Shown here piece after piece: positions 13,256 through 27,361 of a stretch of 64,000 bases of DNA (position 1 is its first letter; each line of letters starts with the position of its first letter). Origin of the DNA: Trichinella spiralis (Eukaryota > Nematoda > Enoplea > Trichinellida > Trichinellidae); contig CM012953.1 in assembly GCA_000181795.3 (NCBI GenBank), forward strand, positions 9,782,751 through 9,846,750. The letters are read 5' to 3'. Made by a program: the position numbers and the translations under genes. A model generated the notes under the pieces. That model saw nothing but the letters and a program-made list of their open reading frames with translations. It was not told where the DNA came from and searched no databases.

Positions 13256-13481
13256 GAAATGAAATTGAAACAGAATAAGAATATTTTTTTTATTCATAAC
13301 GCTACGGAACATTCGAATCCACATATCTATCTATAATATATATGTATATGTGCGTGGTGAATAGAATTCAAAATTTCACCACGTCGAAAATACTTTGCTC
13401 TGCATCATGAAACATGAAAAGGCATTAACAACATGAAATTTAAAAGAGAACAAAAAACAGAATTAATTTTAAAATTCACTC

Positions 13482-17425
<3,944 letters not shown>

Positions 17426-17602
17426 TGCTACAATACATATTTAAAAGAAAGAAACAACTGAAGAATAGTAAAAAATAAAATACGGAGAAACCAAAAAAAT
17501 ATTCTATAAAAAGATAACAATAATATTAATTTATTTCACAGTTCAATTTTTTAAATAAACTTATAAATATCTCCAAATGAATAATCCTTTCAAGCTGTTA
17601 TA
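17426..17602 (-). promoter_or_regulatory. Operon-like intercistronic region between PHAX and PRPF40
   Basis: On the minus strand a poly(A) signal AATAAA lies at 17535-17530, about 70 bases after the PHAX stop. About 100 bases further on comes an acceptor ttgtag (AG at 17429-17428), two bases before the PRPF40 ATG. This spacing is what nematode operons show (3' end formation, then a trans-splice acceptor). The operon reading is inference. Confidence 0.5.
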
Positions 17603-19490
17603 TCAATCTTCGCTCATTGGTTCGATTTTGACTTCCTTCGATTCCGCTGGTTCGGTTTTGGCTTCTTTCCATTCCATTGGTTCGGTTTTGACTTCGACTT
17701 CTTTCAAATCAATTAATTCGGTTGTGACTTCGACTTCTTTCGGTTCCATTAATTCGGTTTTGACTTTTTTCCGATTCTCATTTTTTGCATTTTCTCGAGC
17801 TTTGGCCTTCATCTTGTCATACTTTTTAATACGAAGTTTCACCTCACTTGATATACTGTCATCCGATTTAAAAAAGGTGAAAAACACTCCACCCGGTGTT
17901 CGTCGCTGCGTGTTGTCCTTCGTTGGAAGGCCACCAACCATTTCCACATCTACTACTCGATTGTACAGTTCCATCGCTTTCTTGTTGCCAATTGCCCCCA
18001 CTATCGCGTTCAAGTACGCAGACTTACGCTCTCCCAAAGCTGCTGCCAATCGTTTAGAAAAATTCCAGGCTGTTTCCTTAAATCAATCCCAAATCAAGAT
18101 ATTTGAATTGTTTAAAAAATGAACATAAATTTAATTCAAAAATTCATTTAAGGCAAAAAAAATTCATAACACTAATAGAGAATTATAACAAAAACTTATT
18201 TGTGCAATTGCGAATATACAACAAAAAATATAATTACACTAGCTGCATTCAGCATCATAACAATTTAAAAAATGACGATAACAACTTTGAAAACAGGTTT
18301 AACAAAATACGATTAAAATCTACAACAAATCTATCATATTTATGAAATAGAAATATTGAGAATATTCATAATAATAAATACAATTTTTTCGGATGAAATT
18401 TCTACCTTTAATGACCTTTACTTACATATAATAATTATAAATAACTAATTTCATTCTATTTCAGTTGGCAACCTGCTTTAAACTTGAAAATCAATTAACG
18501 TAGGTATACTCTCTGTAGTACTGTATCTGCTCCATTTGATTGATTTGAAAACGAGAAGCCGGAATTATTTACCTCATGTGCAGTGTTACATTAAAAATAA
18601 AAAATCTACAGGATTTTATTTAAAAAATTCTAAGAATAATCTTAAATGCCTGAGAAAATATGAAAAAATGTATAACAATCAAAAATCAAAATAGGTTAAA
18701 GAATGTGCTTTAAATTCTTTCCCTGCAATAAAGTATTCAAAGGTGAAATATGTAAAATTAAAAATTTTCAAATAAATGCAAAGGTTTATGAAATTTAAAG
18801 AAAAATATAGCTTATTTTACAAAAAATTATTTTAACCGAATATCGACATCTAGTTCAAATTAATACTTTATTTATCGTTAAGAAATTTTTTCAAATTTAT
18901 CGTTTTTCAAATCAAATCAAATCGCAAACTTATCGTCAAGAAAATATAAATAATAATAATAATAATAACTAACCTTTGCCTTCAATTTCAAATTTGGCAA
19001 TGCACGAGGAACACCAAAACCAACATTTTCATAAGGAAAAAAAGTCCATTTTGATGTAACTAAATATTTTCAAAATAAATAAATAAAAGTTGAATATGTA
19101 TTTTTAAAAGTTAATCATAAAAAAATTAGATTAGATAATTCAAAACAGATGTAAAATTAAAAATGCACCTTCAGATTCATCTGGCTCTTCATTCGTCTTC
19201 TTCTTTTCAGGAACAGGGTAACTTTCGACTCCTCTCTCAATTACTTCACCTGAGACAATAGACGAAAGCCCTTCACACAACTGGCGCTCCACTACAAGCT
19301 TTCTCCACCCATCATAAACATCACCGCGCGTTGCTGAGCCTTGATCGTTGGTCTCCAGTTGTTCAAACGTATCACTACACTCACTACTTGGTGTAAATGA
19401 GCGCCCGTCATCCGAGTCGGAACTGTCTTCCGAGTTCGACAGAAGACGAATTTCGCATAAATTTTTATGCGCAACGTCACGTTCGCTCAT
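17603..19490 (-). CDS. PHAX: PHAX, phosphorylated adaptor for U snRNA nuclear export
   Basis: PHAX binds capped U snRNA with the cap-binding complex and CRM1 and drives export from the nucleus. Exons: 19490-19169, 19059-18974 and 18076-17603, giving 293 residues. The N-terminal third is acidic and serine-rich (EDSSDSDDGRSFTPSSE), a likely phosphorylation region. A tract VYDGWRKLVVERQLCEGLS follows. The RNA-binding domain, about residues 137-215, contains LNAIVGAIGNKKAMELY, then MVGGLPTKDNTQRRTPGGVF. The R-R-T-P-G-G-V-F/Y core is the family hallmark. The tail is a degenerate repeat built on V-K-T-E-P-M-E-x-K-E. The ATG follows directly after tttcag at 19496-19491, which suggests spliced-leader addition or a 5' UTR intron. 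The second intron (about 0.9 kb) is large for this window. Confidence 0.82.
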
Positions 19491-20495
19491 CTGAAACAAA
19501 ATTTTACAAAACAATCGCAAATTAATAAAAACAGCGCGACCACGTCAAATTCTTCTATTTTTTTCGAAAAACCAATGCTGATAATACATTATTTACAAAA
19601 TTACAAAACTTTAACGGACTTATAAAACCGTATTTATAACCATTTTCAATGCAGAATAGAATTATCAAATAAAGTACAAGAGATGAAGCAAAACTGTACG
19701 ATTTCAATAAAACCGAAACCAAGCATTAGCAACGTACTCAAGGAGAACATTGAAAAGTATCAGCATTGTAAAGGTTACATTTACAACAAATGGAAAATAA
19801 GTTACATGCGCGAGACACGAAAATAATGTAAGAACAAAGTAAAACGTCGATCACGATGGAAATCCCCGAAAAAAATACTCAGCTACAGTCATTTGTGATT
19901 TGTAGGTTAGTGTATACGTTACTGTAAATTCTTAGTGGATGTAAATATAATACACTTTTTTATGTATTTTAAGTTAATAATTATCATTTAATGATTTTTT
20001 AGCTGTCTGTCGCCTGTTTTGGCATACAATTTTGATTAATTGATAGCTAATGGTTAAAAACTGAGAATGCGGTAGAAGATTTTTTTGAAATGTTTTTGAT
20101 TTATTTTTAAATGTTGGAAAAAAAATTTTTTATCAGAGATATTCCGGCAGAAATTATTTATCTTACATTTATTAGCATGTAGAGCAGTAGTTAAAATGAA
20201 AAGCAAACTTTTCAGGAAATATAGTGAAGTGGAAAGGAGTAAAATTTCTTCAATTGCTAGCGATGCTTCATTTTTTTCCATTTTAATTCTTGCGTATATT
20301 TCGCAGGCCACAAGTTCAATTAAGTTGAAACACGTGTGAAAAAAACATCATTTATAAAAATAATTTATTGCAATGACATAATGAATGAGAGAAAAAATAA
20401 TAAATTTCAAATATTAGAGAAATATTTTACATTAGAAATTATTATGATATGAATTGGCAAATCATATCATATTTAAAATCTGTTTCTTAATACCA
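19491..20495. other. Intergenic between the 191-residue membrane protein gene and PHAX
   Basis: This AT-rich spacer lies between two minus-strand genes. A short minus-strand open frame at 20054-20311 has no recognisable domain and low complexity; I do not call it a gene. Confidence 0.4.
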
Positions 20496-21071
20496 TCATT
20501 TAATTTGTTTGGGTTTGTCGTAAATGATCAATTCATTTTCTATGTTCAGTTCTTTACTTTTTCCAACAGAGGCAAATTCCATTTCATTCTTGTCGATTTT
20601 TTCACTTTTTTTCACTTCAACTTTCCCTGAAATCAACGATTCGGCTTGGATCGCCGTCTGCGAAATCTTAGCAGCGTTCATGTCAACCTCTTGCAAAGCG
20701 GTAATTTCCATATTGTCGACTGGTGGATTCTGCACCGCTGGCGTTGGTGGAACTGTATTTAATGTTTTCATAATGGCGCATTTCAAATTTAGCTGGGCAA
20801 CTTCGACAAAACTGGGGTCGTTAGTGCTTACATTGGACGACTTTTGAATCTCATTTACGCTTTTCGAGATTTCACTTTTCTTTTCTTCACATTCCTGACT
20901 TACGTGGTTCACACTTACTCCCTTCGATATCACGGCATGTAATACTTGAACGTCAGGTACCGGGTCTTGTTTTGTTTCCCCTTTGACTTTTTTGCAAATT
21001 CCGCAAGTGAACACGAAATAACTGACAACTACTAGCATGATAATTTCCACAACAACAACCAAAAAGAGCAT
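20496..21071 (-). CDS. Small single-pass membrane protein, function unknown
   Basis: This is a single open frame of 191 codons. The first 25 residues (MLFLVVVVEIIMLVVVSYFV, then FTCGIC) form one strong hydrophobic segment at the extreme N terminus. It is a signal anchor with a cysteine pair (CGIC) at its inner edge, followed by K-K-V-K. The remaining 165 residues are hydrophilic, rich in Ser, Glu and Lys, and probably disordered and cytoplasmic. I recognise no family. An acceptor-like ttgtag lies about 17 bases upstream of the ATG, which supports this start. The neighbour on the plus strand is divergent, about 400 bases away. It could be lineage-specific. Confidence 0.6.
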   Translation of the reverse strand: MLFLVVVVEIIMLVVVSYFVFTCGICKKVKGETKQDPVPDVQVLHAVISKGVSVNHVSQECEEKKSEISKSVNEIQKSSNVSTNDPSFVEVAQLNLKCAIMKTLNTVPPTPAVQNPPVDNMEITALQEVDMNAAKISQTAIQAESLISGKVEVKKSEKIDKNEMEFASVGKSKELNIENELIIYDKPKQIK

Positions 21072-21247
21072 TGTGAAATATTGTCTACAAAAGGAATGAA
21101 CTGAAATCGAAAAGGTTAAGAAAAATAAAATTATACATATTACAAAAGACCAATATTATGGCATAACAAATTTGATCTAATCAAATTAATGTCATCCATA
21201 TTTTAGTCGTTTTTAGAAATTATTTCAACTTACAAAAATTTGCTACT

Positions 21248-21283
21248 CACACACACACGCAGAGAGAGAGAGAGAGAGAGAGA
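21248..21283. repeat. CA/GA microsatellite in a divergent promoter
   Basis: A short (CA)n run goes directly into (GA)n between two divergently oriented genes. GA runs often serve as GAGA-type promoter elements in animals; that role here is inference. Confidence 0.75.
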
Positions 21284-21467
21284 CAACAGTGCGGTAAAAT
21301 GACAAACAGAATTTAAATTTCAAATTCTTTATGAGAATGAGTAAAGTTTAAACGGTGGTATTTTAAAGTGGAAAAATTTTAAACTTTATCAGTAAAAGTT
21401 TAAAGTAATTTAAGCAAAGTATAAATTGTCAACTCGGTCATATTCGGCCACTTCGAGTGCTGAACAA

Positions 21468-21890
21468 ATGGGCAACAAAGGAACGTCTGAAGAATGGACC
21501 ACGGTCAGTTGTTGCAAGTATTCGATTCGGGATGTGTCTGACAGCAAGTATTTTCGCATTCACATTATGGTGCCGGACATGGATCTATCGAAGTTGACAG
21601 TGAGCTGCACGGGACAGTTGTAAATAATTTTCCTCTCGTCTATGAACTTCATATATAAAAATCTATACTTTTCAAAAAAATTCATTTCTGTGCATATTTA
21701 ATTTGAAATTTATTTTAGCCTCACTGTGGAAATTAAAAGTTCTGGTAAAAGACAGTGTACGTTCCAGTGTGAATGTGTGATACCTCCAGAAGTGGACATT
21801 AAGAATGTGATGGCCAGTTGGATGCCTGAAATGGGCGTTCTTCAGTTGGAAGCTCCCTTGGAGAAGAAGAGCCATTGCAAACACCAATGA
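21468..21890 (+). CDS. Short small-heat-shock (alpha-crystallin domain) protein
   Basis: There are two exons, 21468-21619 and 21719-21890, giving 107 residues. The reading shows a beta-sandwich pattern: YFRIHIMVPDMDLSKLTVSC, then LTVEIKSSGKRQCTFQCECV, then PPEVDIKNVMASWMPEMGVL ending LEAPL. The sequence V-x-G-x-L-T-V then I-P-P-E-V-D then G-V-L-Q-L-E-A-P matches the alpha-crystallin domain of sHSPs, including the P-x-x-V-D and G-V-L-x-[VL]-E-A-P motifs. The protein is only the domain: there is almost no N-terminal arm and a short Lys/His tail, so large oligomers are unlikely. It is cysteine-rich for the family (C-C in the first strand). The ATG is the first in frame. Confidence 0.68.
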
Positions 21891-22353
21891 GCCATCATTT
21901 GGAAAAATGATCATTTAGAAAACATTTTCATTTTCATATCTTTTGTTCAAAATTATCATTGAAAAAGAAAATTCAAGTTGCTGCATCTATTTAGCTTATG
22001 TCTATTTTTATGTGTTTTCTACGATTTATTTTAATGAAATTTATTTTATTACGATCAGTAATTGAAATAACAATTTATATTAAACCCAATTCAAAAGTCC
22101 GTTTTTCTTATTATAACTATTAGAATAAAGGTGTGTCCGTTCTTCGGACTTGGGTGAATTTCCACATTTTTCAATGTTGGTTAATTCATCAGTGACCATT
22201 TCACAGTCCGTAAAAAATTTCCATTGTCTCCACTGTTGTTATAGTAACTTGTAACAACAACTAAAGCAATGGAAACATTTTTATTAAAAAAACCAAAAAT
22301 GAATATATCTTTTAATGATAACAAACATGAGAGTGAAAAAATTGAGCGATGAA
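21891..22353. other. Short 3'-3' spacer
   Basis: This spacer separates the convergent sHSP and TMEM104 genes. It contains an AATAAA at about 22124 on the plus strand; nothing else is recognised. Confidence 0.4.
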
Positions 22354-23934
22354 TCAAGAATAAAAATGAGCTAAAATGTGATTGACAGTGACAATGAGCA
22401 GGCTGGATAAAGCCCAAAGAAAGGAAAAGACAAGCCAAGCTTTGTGGCGAAATGGACTTGCCAAATTGGATGGCATCTGGTCGACCAGGTCGGCACGACT
22501 GCTTCTCAGACGCCACACAAGCCAAGTTGGTGTCACGTATTGGATGCCGACACCAGCGTAGCTGCCGGTGGCGGCGATCAGCGCTTCGACGTCGTCAGTG
22601 ACCAGCGAAATGCACAAAGGCAACAGCACCACCAAAAACGGTACCACCAGACGTCTGAATGCCCAGCTCCATTTGCCACACCAAGTTGACCGTTCGTTTT
22701 GGTCACTGTTCACCAGGTACTGCGTGGATGAAGTGGATGCGGAACCGTTGTCCGGACCGAACAACAATGTGTTAACGTTGTTGCGCAACGTGATTCCAAT
22801 TATCGGATAATTGCTGCTGATGGTGAACACGGGAAAGAGCAATAAAAAGTATTTCACCAATGTCACCAGTGTCGAACGGTCGGCGTCCAATGTAGAATCG
22901 GTGGGCAGTTGGAAAAAGTCCAACACGTACACGTCGTGCAGACGACCGAACGACAGCACGGCAGTCACGGCCATGGTCAAGTAGAACGAGAAAACAACCA
23001 TGTAGACGATGCCAACGCGGCCTTGGAGCCGATCCTTCTGCTCAATTGGTGTCAGAATGGACGGCAAGCTGTGGTGGCACATGAACGAGTATACCGTGGT
23101 GCCGAACAAACTAGTGAATTGACTTGGGCGTGCAGGCACCGGATGTCCGTCAGCCGTGCCGGCGACCAAGCGTTGCACCGCCCAGCCGATCATGATGAAA
23201 AACGACGCCCAGCGCAGAAACGACGCCACAAATTGGAAATACTTCGTCCGGCCGATGCCGAAAAACACGAACGGTCCTAGAAGCAGGCCAAAAGCCACCA
23301 CCAGCATCCGGTAAACCGCGCCGCGGCTGAATTCCACATCCCCTCCGCTCCGACACGCCCAACTGGAGGACACGTTGATCAGCGACTCATTGTCCGGATA
23401 CGAACACACGGCATTCATCAACGCCTTCGGCACCACGACGCCATAGATGATCAAATCACCAAACAAATACACGCCCATGCATACGTAAAAGAACAACCAA
23501 CCACCACGACCAAGCACCAAACAAGCCATCCGGCCCAACTCCATGTTTTCCTTCAAGTCGAACTTTGCCTCCATACCCAAATCCGACGAATCGTCAAGCG
23601 ATTCTTGATGTCTCACCCGCTGCTGCTCATTGTGACCGCTGGCTATCGCTTCTGTTGTTGCTGTTGATGATGATGATGATGGTGCTAGTGGTGGTTTCTC
23701 GTCTTGCGGCTTTTTCTCTTCGGACAAACAAGCTGAAGCAACCGACATCGCCTCGATCACAAAAGTCACGTTCATGTAACTGACGAATGCCAGTACAAGC
23801 ATCGTGAACAAGCCGAGCGCATAGCCGGCATCTTGAAAAGAACGCGGCAAAGCCAACGCACCCGTGCCAACCAACAAGTTGCCCAAATAGACCATGCCAG
23901 TCAGAGCAGAATAATGAGCTACACTGGCTGCCAT
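22354..23934 (-). CDS. TMEM104: TMEM104-like multi-pass transporter (amino-acid transporter superfamily)
   Basis: TMEM104 is an SLC38-related membrane protein of unsettled substrate. This is one uninterrupted exon of 526 residues, close to the usual size of about 496. The N terminus GMVYLGNLLVGTGALALPRS, then FVSYMNVTFVIEAM, matches the family's opening helices. The middle YVCMGVYLFGDLIIYGVVVP, then RTKYFQFVASFLRWASF and YSFMCHHSLPSILTPI, and the late FPVFTISSNYPIIGITLRNN and GSYAGVGIQYVTPTW are all TMEM104-like. About eleven hydrophobic spans are visible. The loop after TM2 carries a Ser/Asp-rich insert. No intron interrupts the gene, and it is clearly GC-richer than its surroundings, unlike nearly every neighbour. 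The first ATG in frame is at 23934. Confidence 0.88.
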   Translation of the reverse strand: MAASVAHYSALTGMVYLGNLLVGTGALALPRSFQDAGYALGLFTMLVLAFVSYMNVTFVIEAMSVASACLSEEKKPQDEKPPLAPSSSSSTATTEAIASGHNEQQRVRHQESLDDSSDLGMEAKFDLKENMELGRMACLVLGRGGWLFFYVCMGVYLFGDLIIYGVVVPKALMNAVCSYPDNESLINVSSSWACRSGGDVEFSRGAVYRMLVVAFGLLLGPFVFFGIGRTKYFQFVASFLRWASFFIMIGWAVQRLVAGTADGHPVPARPSQFTSLFGTTVYSFMCHHSLPSILTPIEQKDRLQGRVGIVYMVVFSFYLTMAVTAVLSFGRLHDVYVLDFFQLPTDSTLDADRSTLVTLVKYFLLLFPVFTISSNYPIIGITLRNNVNTLLFGPDNGSASTSSTQYLVNSDQNERSTWCGKWSWAFRRLVVPFLVVLLPLCISLVTDDVEALIAATGSYAGVGIQYVTPTWLVWRLRSSRADLVDQMPSNLASPFRHKAWLVFSFLWALSSLLIVTVNHILAHFYS

Positions 23935-26503
23935 CGTCAATTCAAACTATTAATTATCGATCAATTAATCATTAACAATTCGAACAATAATAAATAACAC
24001 GACTGTCTTGTTGTTCGTAAAGCGAAAATCTTTCTGTATAATGAAATTCAAAAAAATAAGAAATCACAACTATTTTGTCAATTTTATTCTTCAAAAACTA
24101 TTTTCATCTACCCATAATTCGCTTCAATTTAAAAAAATAATTTTTTTAATTAAACATGCCATACTGTATGTAAAAAACGCAGGCGCAAACACAATTACAG
24201 TATTCCAGGGGAATAAGTGGGATATGACTTTATCATTTACGCTTTGTATACAAAATGTTATTAACCACTGCGTAAATTTATAATAAACTAATAATCTAGA
24301 CAACGTCTGCAAATCAAAAATGATTTTTCATTATCCCCTTTATCTTCCAGTGGCACTTTGATACTGAAATGTAACCGTAATTTTAGAAAAAAAAATTTAA
24401 TTTATAAGCTTTAAATTATTAAGATAAATTATAAATCAACTGCGGAAATTAGTTTCGGCATTTCAAAATATAGAACCAATAAAATAACACTAGTACGTTT
24501 TAAGAAATCGAAAAGAATTTATTTATCCATGTTACAAAATACATATATTCAATTTCATGATAAATACAATATGAAGATGGATGGATGCACAGAAATTTAC
24601 TTGCCATTACTTTTACAAATCATATGAACAGTATTCATGCACGTTTTTTTGCTACGATAGAGCTTACCAATTTAAAGGAAGAAACTTAAATAACTCTCTT
24701 GTGTTGTTTTTTTGGATATATAAATATAGATAACTAAAAAGAAACATTAGCCTAATTTACAACAGTTTATTATGATAATTATTTTCAAAGCTCAACTGAC
24801 GATAAGAACAGCTCATAAACAATGATTAACGAATAAAATAAACAGACAGACCCGCTGACGTCACCTTTGAAACATCCAAAAAATTAACTGAAACTTTTAA
24901 CGGAAGCTGGAATGTGTCAAAATACAATAAATCTCGTGAATTTTGTTTCCCAAATGTTTGTTCTCATACAGATCATTCCTGCATCACAAGTGACTGGAAG
25001 ATGTATTCACTTATCGCCTACATTCAAGTCAACAGTAATTTTTTGAACCACTCAATATTTTTATAAACGTTAATTATCATTTATTTATAAAAATACTATG
25101 AATGAAGAAATTTGAAGCATACTGCTTAACTCACATGCACAACAATAAAATCCAGAAACTATCATGTAAAATAGTTTATAAAGAGAAATAATTAAATAAA
25201 AAGCAACAAGATGCGCGTATATAAAATTTTAAAATAAAAAATACCAAAAATATCAGAAAATACAATTTTTCAGCAGATATTACATAAAGCACTACCCATG
25301 TAAATATTCAGAAGTTCACATGTGCGTTCACACATCAAACAACTTCCGAAGAATTCTTCAGTCTTCAGTAAAACTTAGTATAACAATTGAAGCGAATCAC
25401 TGTAATACTAAAAGCTTATCAATTTCATCAAGATGATCCTGTTTAACTGAAAAAAATAAGGATGCGCATTAATCAAAATCAAATTAAAATAATGACATTG
25501 TCTAAGTACTAAGCAAAACTACGCTGACAGAAATGTACATTTGCTTTCCAGCTGTAAGTTAGTCAATTAATGCAGTCGTGAAGCAATACACTGATATTAA
25601 GCTATACATGAAACTATATAATCGCTCTCATCTGACAAATATTACTTTTCAATCTTTGAGAACACTGTATAATAAATTTACTGATATGTGACAATCAGTT
25701 TATCGGTTTTCCTGTTTTTCGTTATGCACCGTCAATTAAGAAGAAAACAGGAAAAAATAAAACGCTTCAACAATAAAGTAAATTTACCAATGATGTTACA
25801 ATCATGATACATTAAGATAAATTTCAATCAGCATAACAACTTTCAGAGCAAGCAGCTGAGCTTTTATTTTATTCAGTGACAGTATGAATGACTGTAAATT
25901 CATAATAAGACTAACAAACTTGCTAAAAAAAATATGTATGAAATGCCAAAGAGCGATTTTATATAGAACATCAGATATGATAAACAAGCAAGTTTGTCAA
26001 AAAAAACTAATTAAAATAACATTTCATTCAAATTGTGCTATTATATAATGAAGAATGAGATATTTTTCAGACATTAAACATTTACACATTATCACTGAGA
26101 GCTATTTTCATTTTTCTTTTAAATAACAATATGGCAAAAAGAAAAAACTGTCTTGAACAAAAACTTCAAGGACAGAAACCATCATACTGTGACGATGGAA
26201 TAAAACCTACGGGTTATATAGTTACTTTATTAGTATAAGTACTATTATTATTTTTATGTTGTTTTTTATAGTAATTTCTTTGTTATTTATTTGATAACTA
26301 CAATTTGGATTTTTCAAATAATTTGTAGTTCTAAAATAAATGAGGCAAAATGTAGTTTTTGAAGCTATATACAGTATCTTATCTGCTGGTTTGTTGCAGT
26401 TTATATGCATATTATTTTTATTAATTTTATCAGGTTCACAAAATCCTATCTTTCGTTACATTTTTCTGGCTGATTTTATGCTATTCATAGAAAAGAAATT
26501 CTT
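23935..26503. other. Gene-poor AT-rich stretch
   Basis: I see no coding structure. A palindromic CRE core TGACGTCA lies at 24856-24863. The rest is low-complexity A/T with many stop codons on both strands. Confidence 0.4.
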
Positions 26504-26575
26504 AGGTTCCACCGAGATTCGAACTCGGATTGCTGGATTCAAAGTCCAGAGTGCTAGCCGTTACACCATGGAACC
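26504..26575 (-). tRNA. tRNA-Gln (anticodon TTG)
   Basis: The minus strand starts GGTTCCATGGTGTAACGGCT and folds into a full cloverleaf: acceptor stem GGTTCCA/TGGAACC, D arm, anticodon stem CTCTGG with loop ACTTTGAA (anticodon TTG), and T arm with GTTCGAATC. There is no intron. The discriminator is U and no CCA is encoded. Internal A and B boxes are intact. A TTTT run about a dozen bases past the 3' end can terminate pol III. The gene body is identical to the copy at 27290-27361. Confidence 0.97.
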
Positions 26576-27289
26576 ACGATTCCTATTTTTTAATTTATAT
26601 ATATAAAGTAAATAACATTTATATTAATTTTCTTTTTTACTTTTTATTTGTGCTTACATTTGTCGCATATTGCAGAATTGATGAAAATGCTATTAATAAA
26701 ATAAAAAAGACGCAGCATTAGCAATGAAAGCAACAATAACTGAAAACTTTCCACAAAAGTAACATCATTTAAAAATGAGAAAAACTAAAAGAAGGCAATA
26801 ATTATTACAAAAAAACTATATTTGTAATGTCTGCTGCATTTTTTAAATTAAATTGACTACTGGTTACTCTTGTTACAACATTGTTATTAATAGGCTTGTG
26901 ATTTTTCATGGAAACCAGTAATTTTTGCATTTGTTGAAAAGCTGGTTAATTTTTTACACATAGCTATTTGTATTGATGACAATGACAAGTGATATGCAAA
27001 TTAATGTAACGTTCCGATTCAAATGATTGTTTTACAGCGCTTTATAGTGTTATATTTTGCTGAGAGACCAAGTTTCAGTTTCTTGTTTACTGAATTTGTT
27101 ATTGAAATTTTGATTCCTTAATTCAAATTATCAAAAAAGAATCATTTTATCATTATATCAAAAGCATAAAATTGTTATACGCATTAATAGTTTCTCGTCA
27201 TTCTTGTTTATAATTCATTGGTTCACATAATGTAAAAATTTGTTGAGATCACAGTACAAGAAGAAAGCTTTATATGTTTTCTTTTACAT
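26576..27289. other. Spacer between the two tRNA-Gln genes
   Basis: This is AT-rich with no gene seen. The flanks of the two tRNA copies are not obviously alike, so the duplication is either old or retained only the gene body. Confidence 0.4.
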
Positions 27290-27361
27290 AGGTTCCACCG
27301 AGATTCGAACTCGGATTGCTGGATTCAAAGTCCAGAGTGCTAGCCGTTACACCATGGAACC
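27290..27361 (-). tRNA. tRNA-Gln (anticodon TTG), second copy
   Basis: The 71-base body is identical to that of the copy 786 bases to the left, again with a U discriminator. The nearest T-run downstream on the minus strand is further away (about 55 bases, TTTTT); close to the 3' end there is none longer than TTT. Termination may therefore be less efficient than for the other copy. Confidence 0.96.

Noticed and set aside
20524-20847. 107-codon plus-strand open frame
   Set aside because: It is antisense to the 191-residue membrane protein, whose N-terminal anchor and upstream acceptor make the minus strand the better choice.
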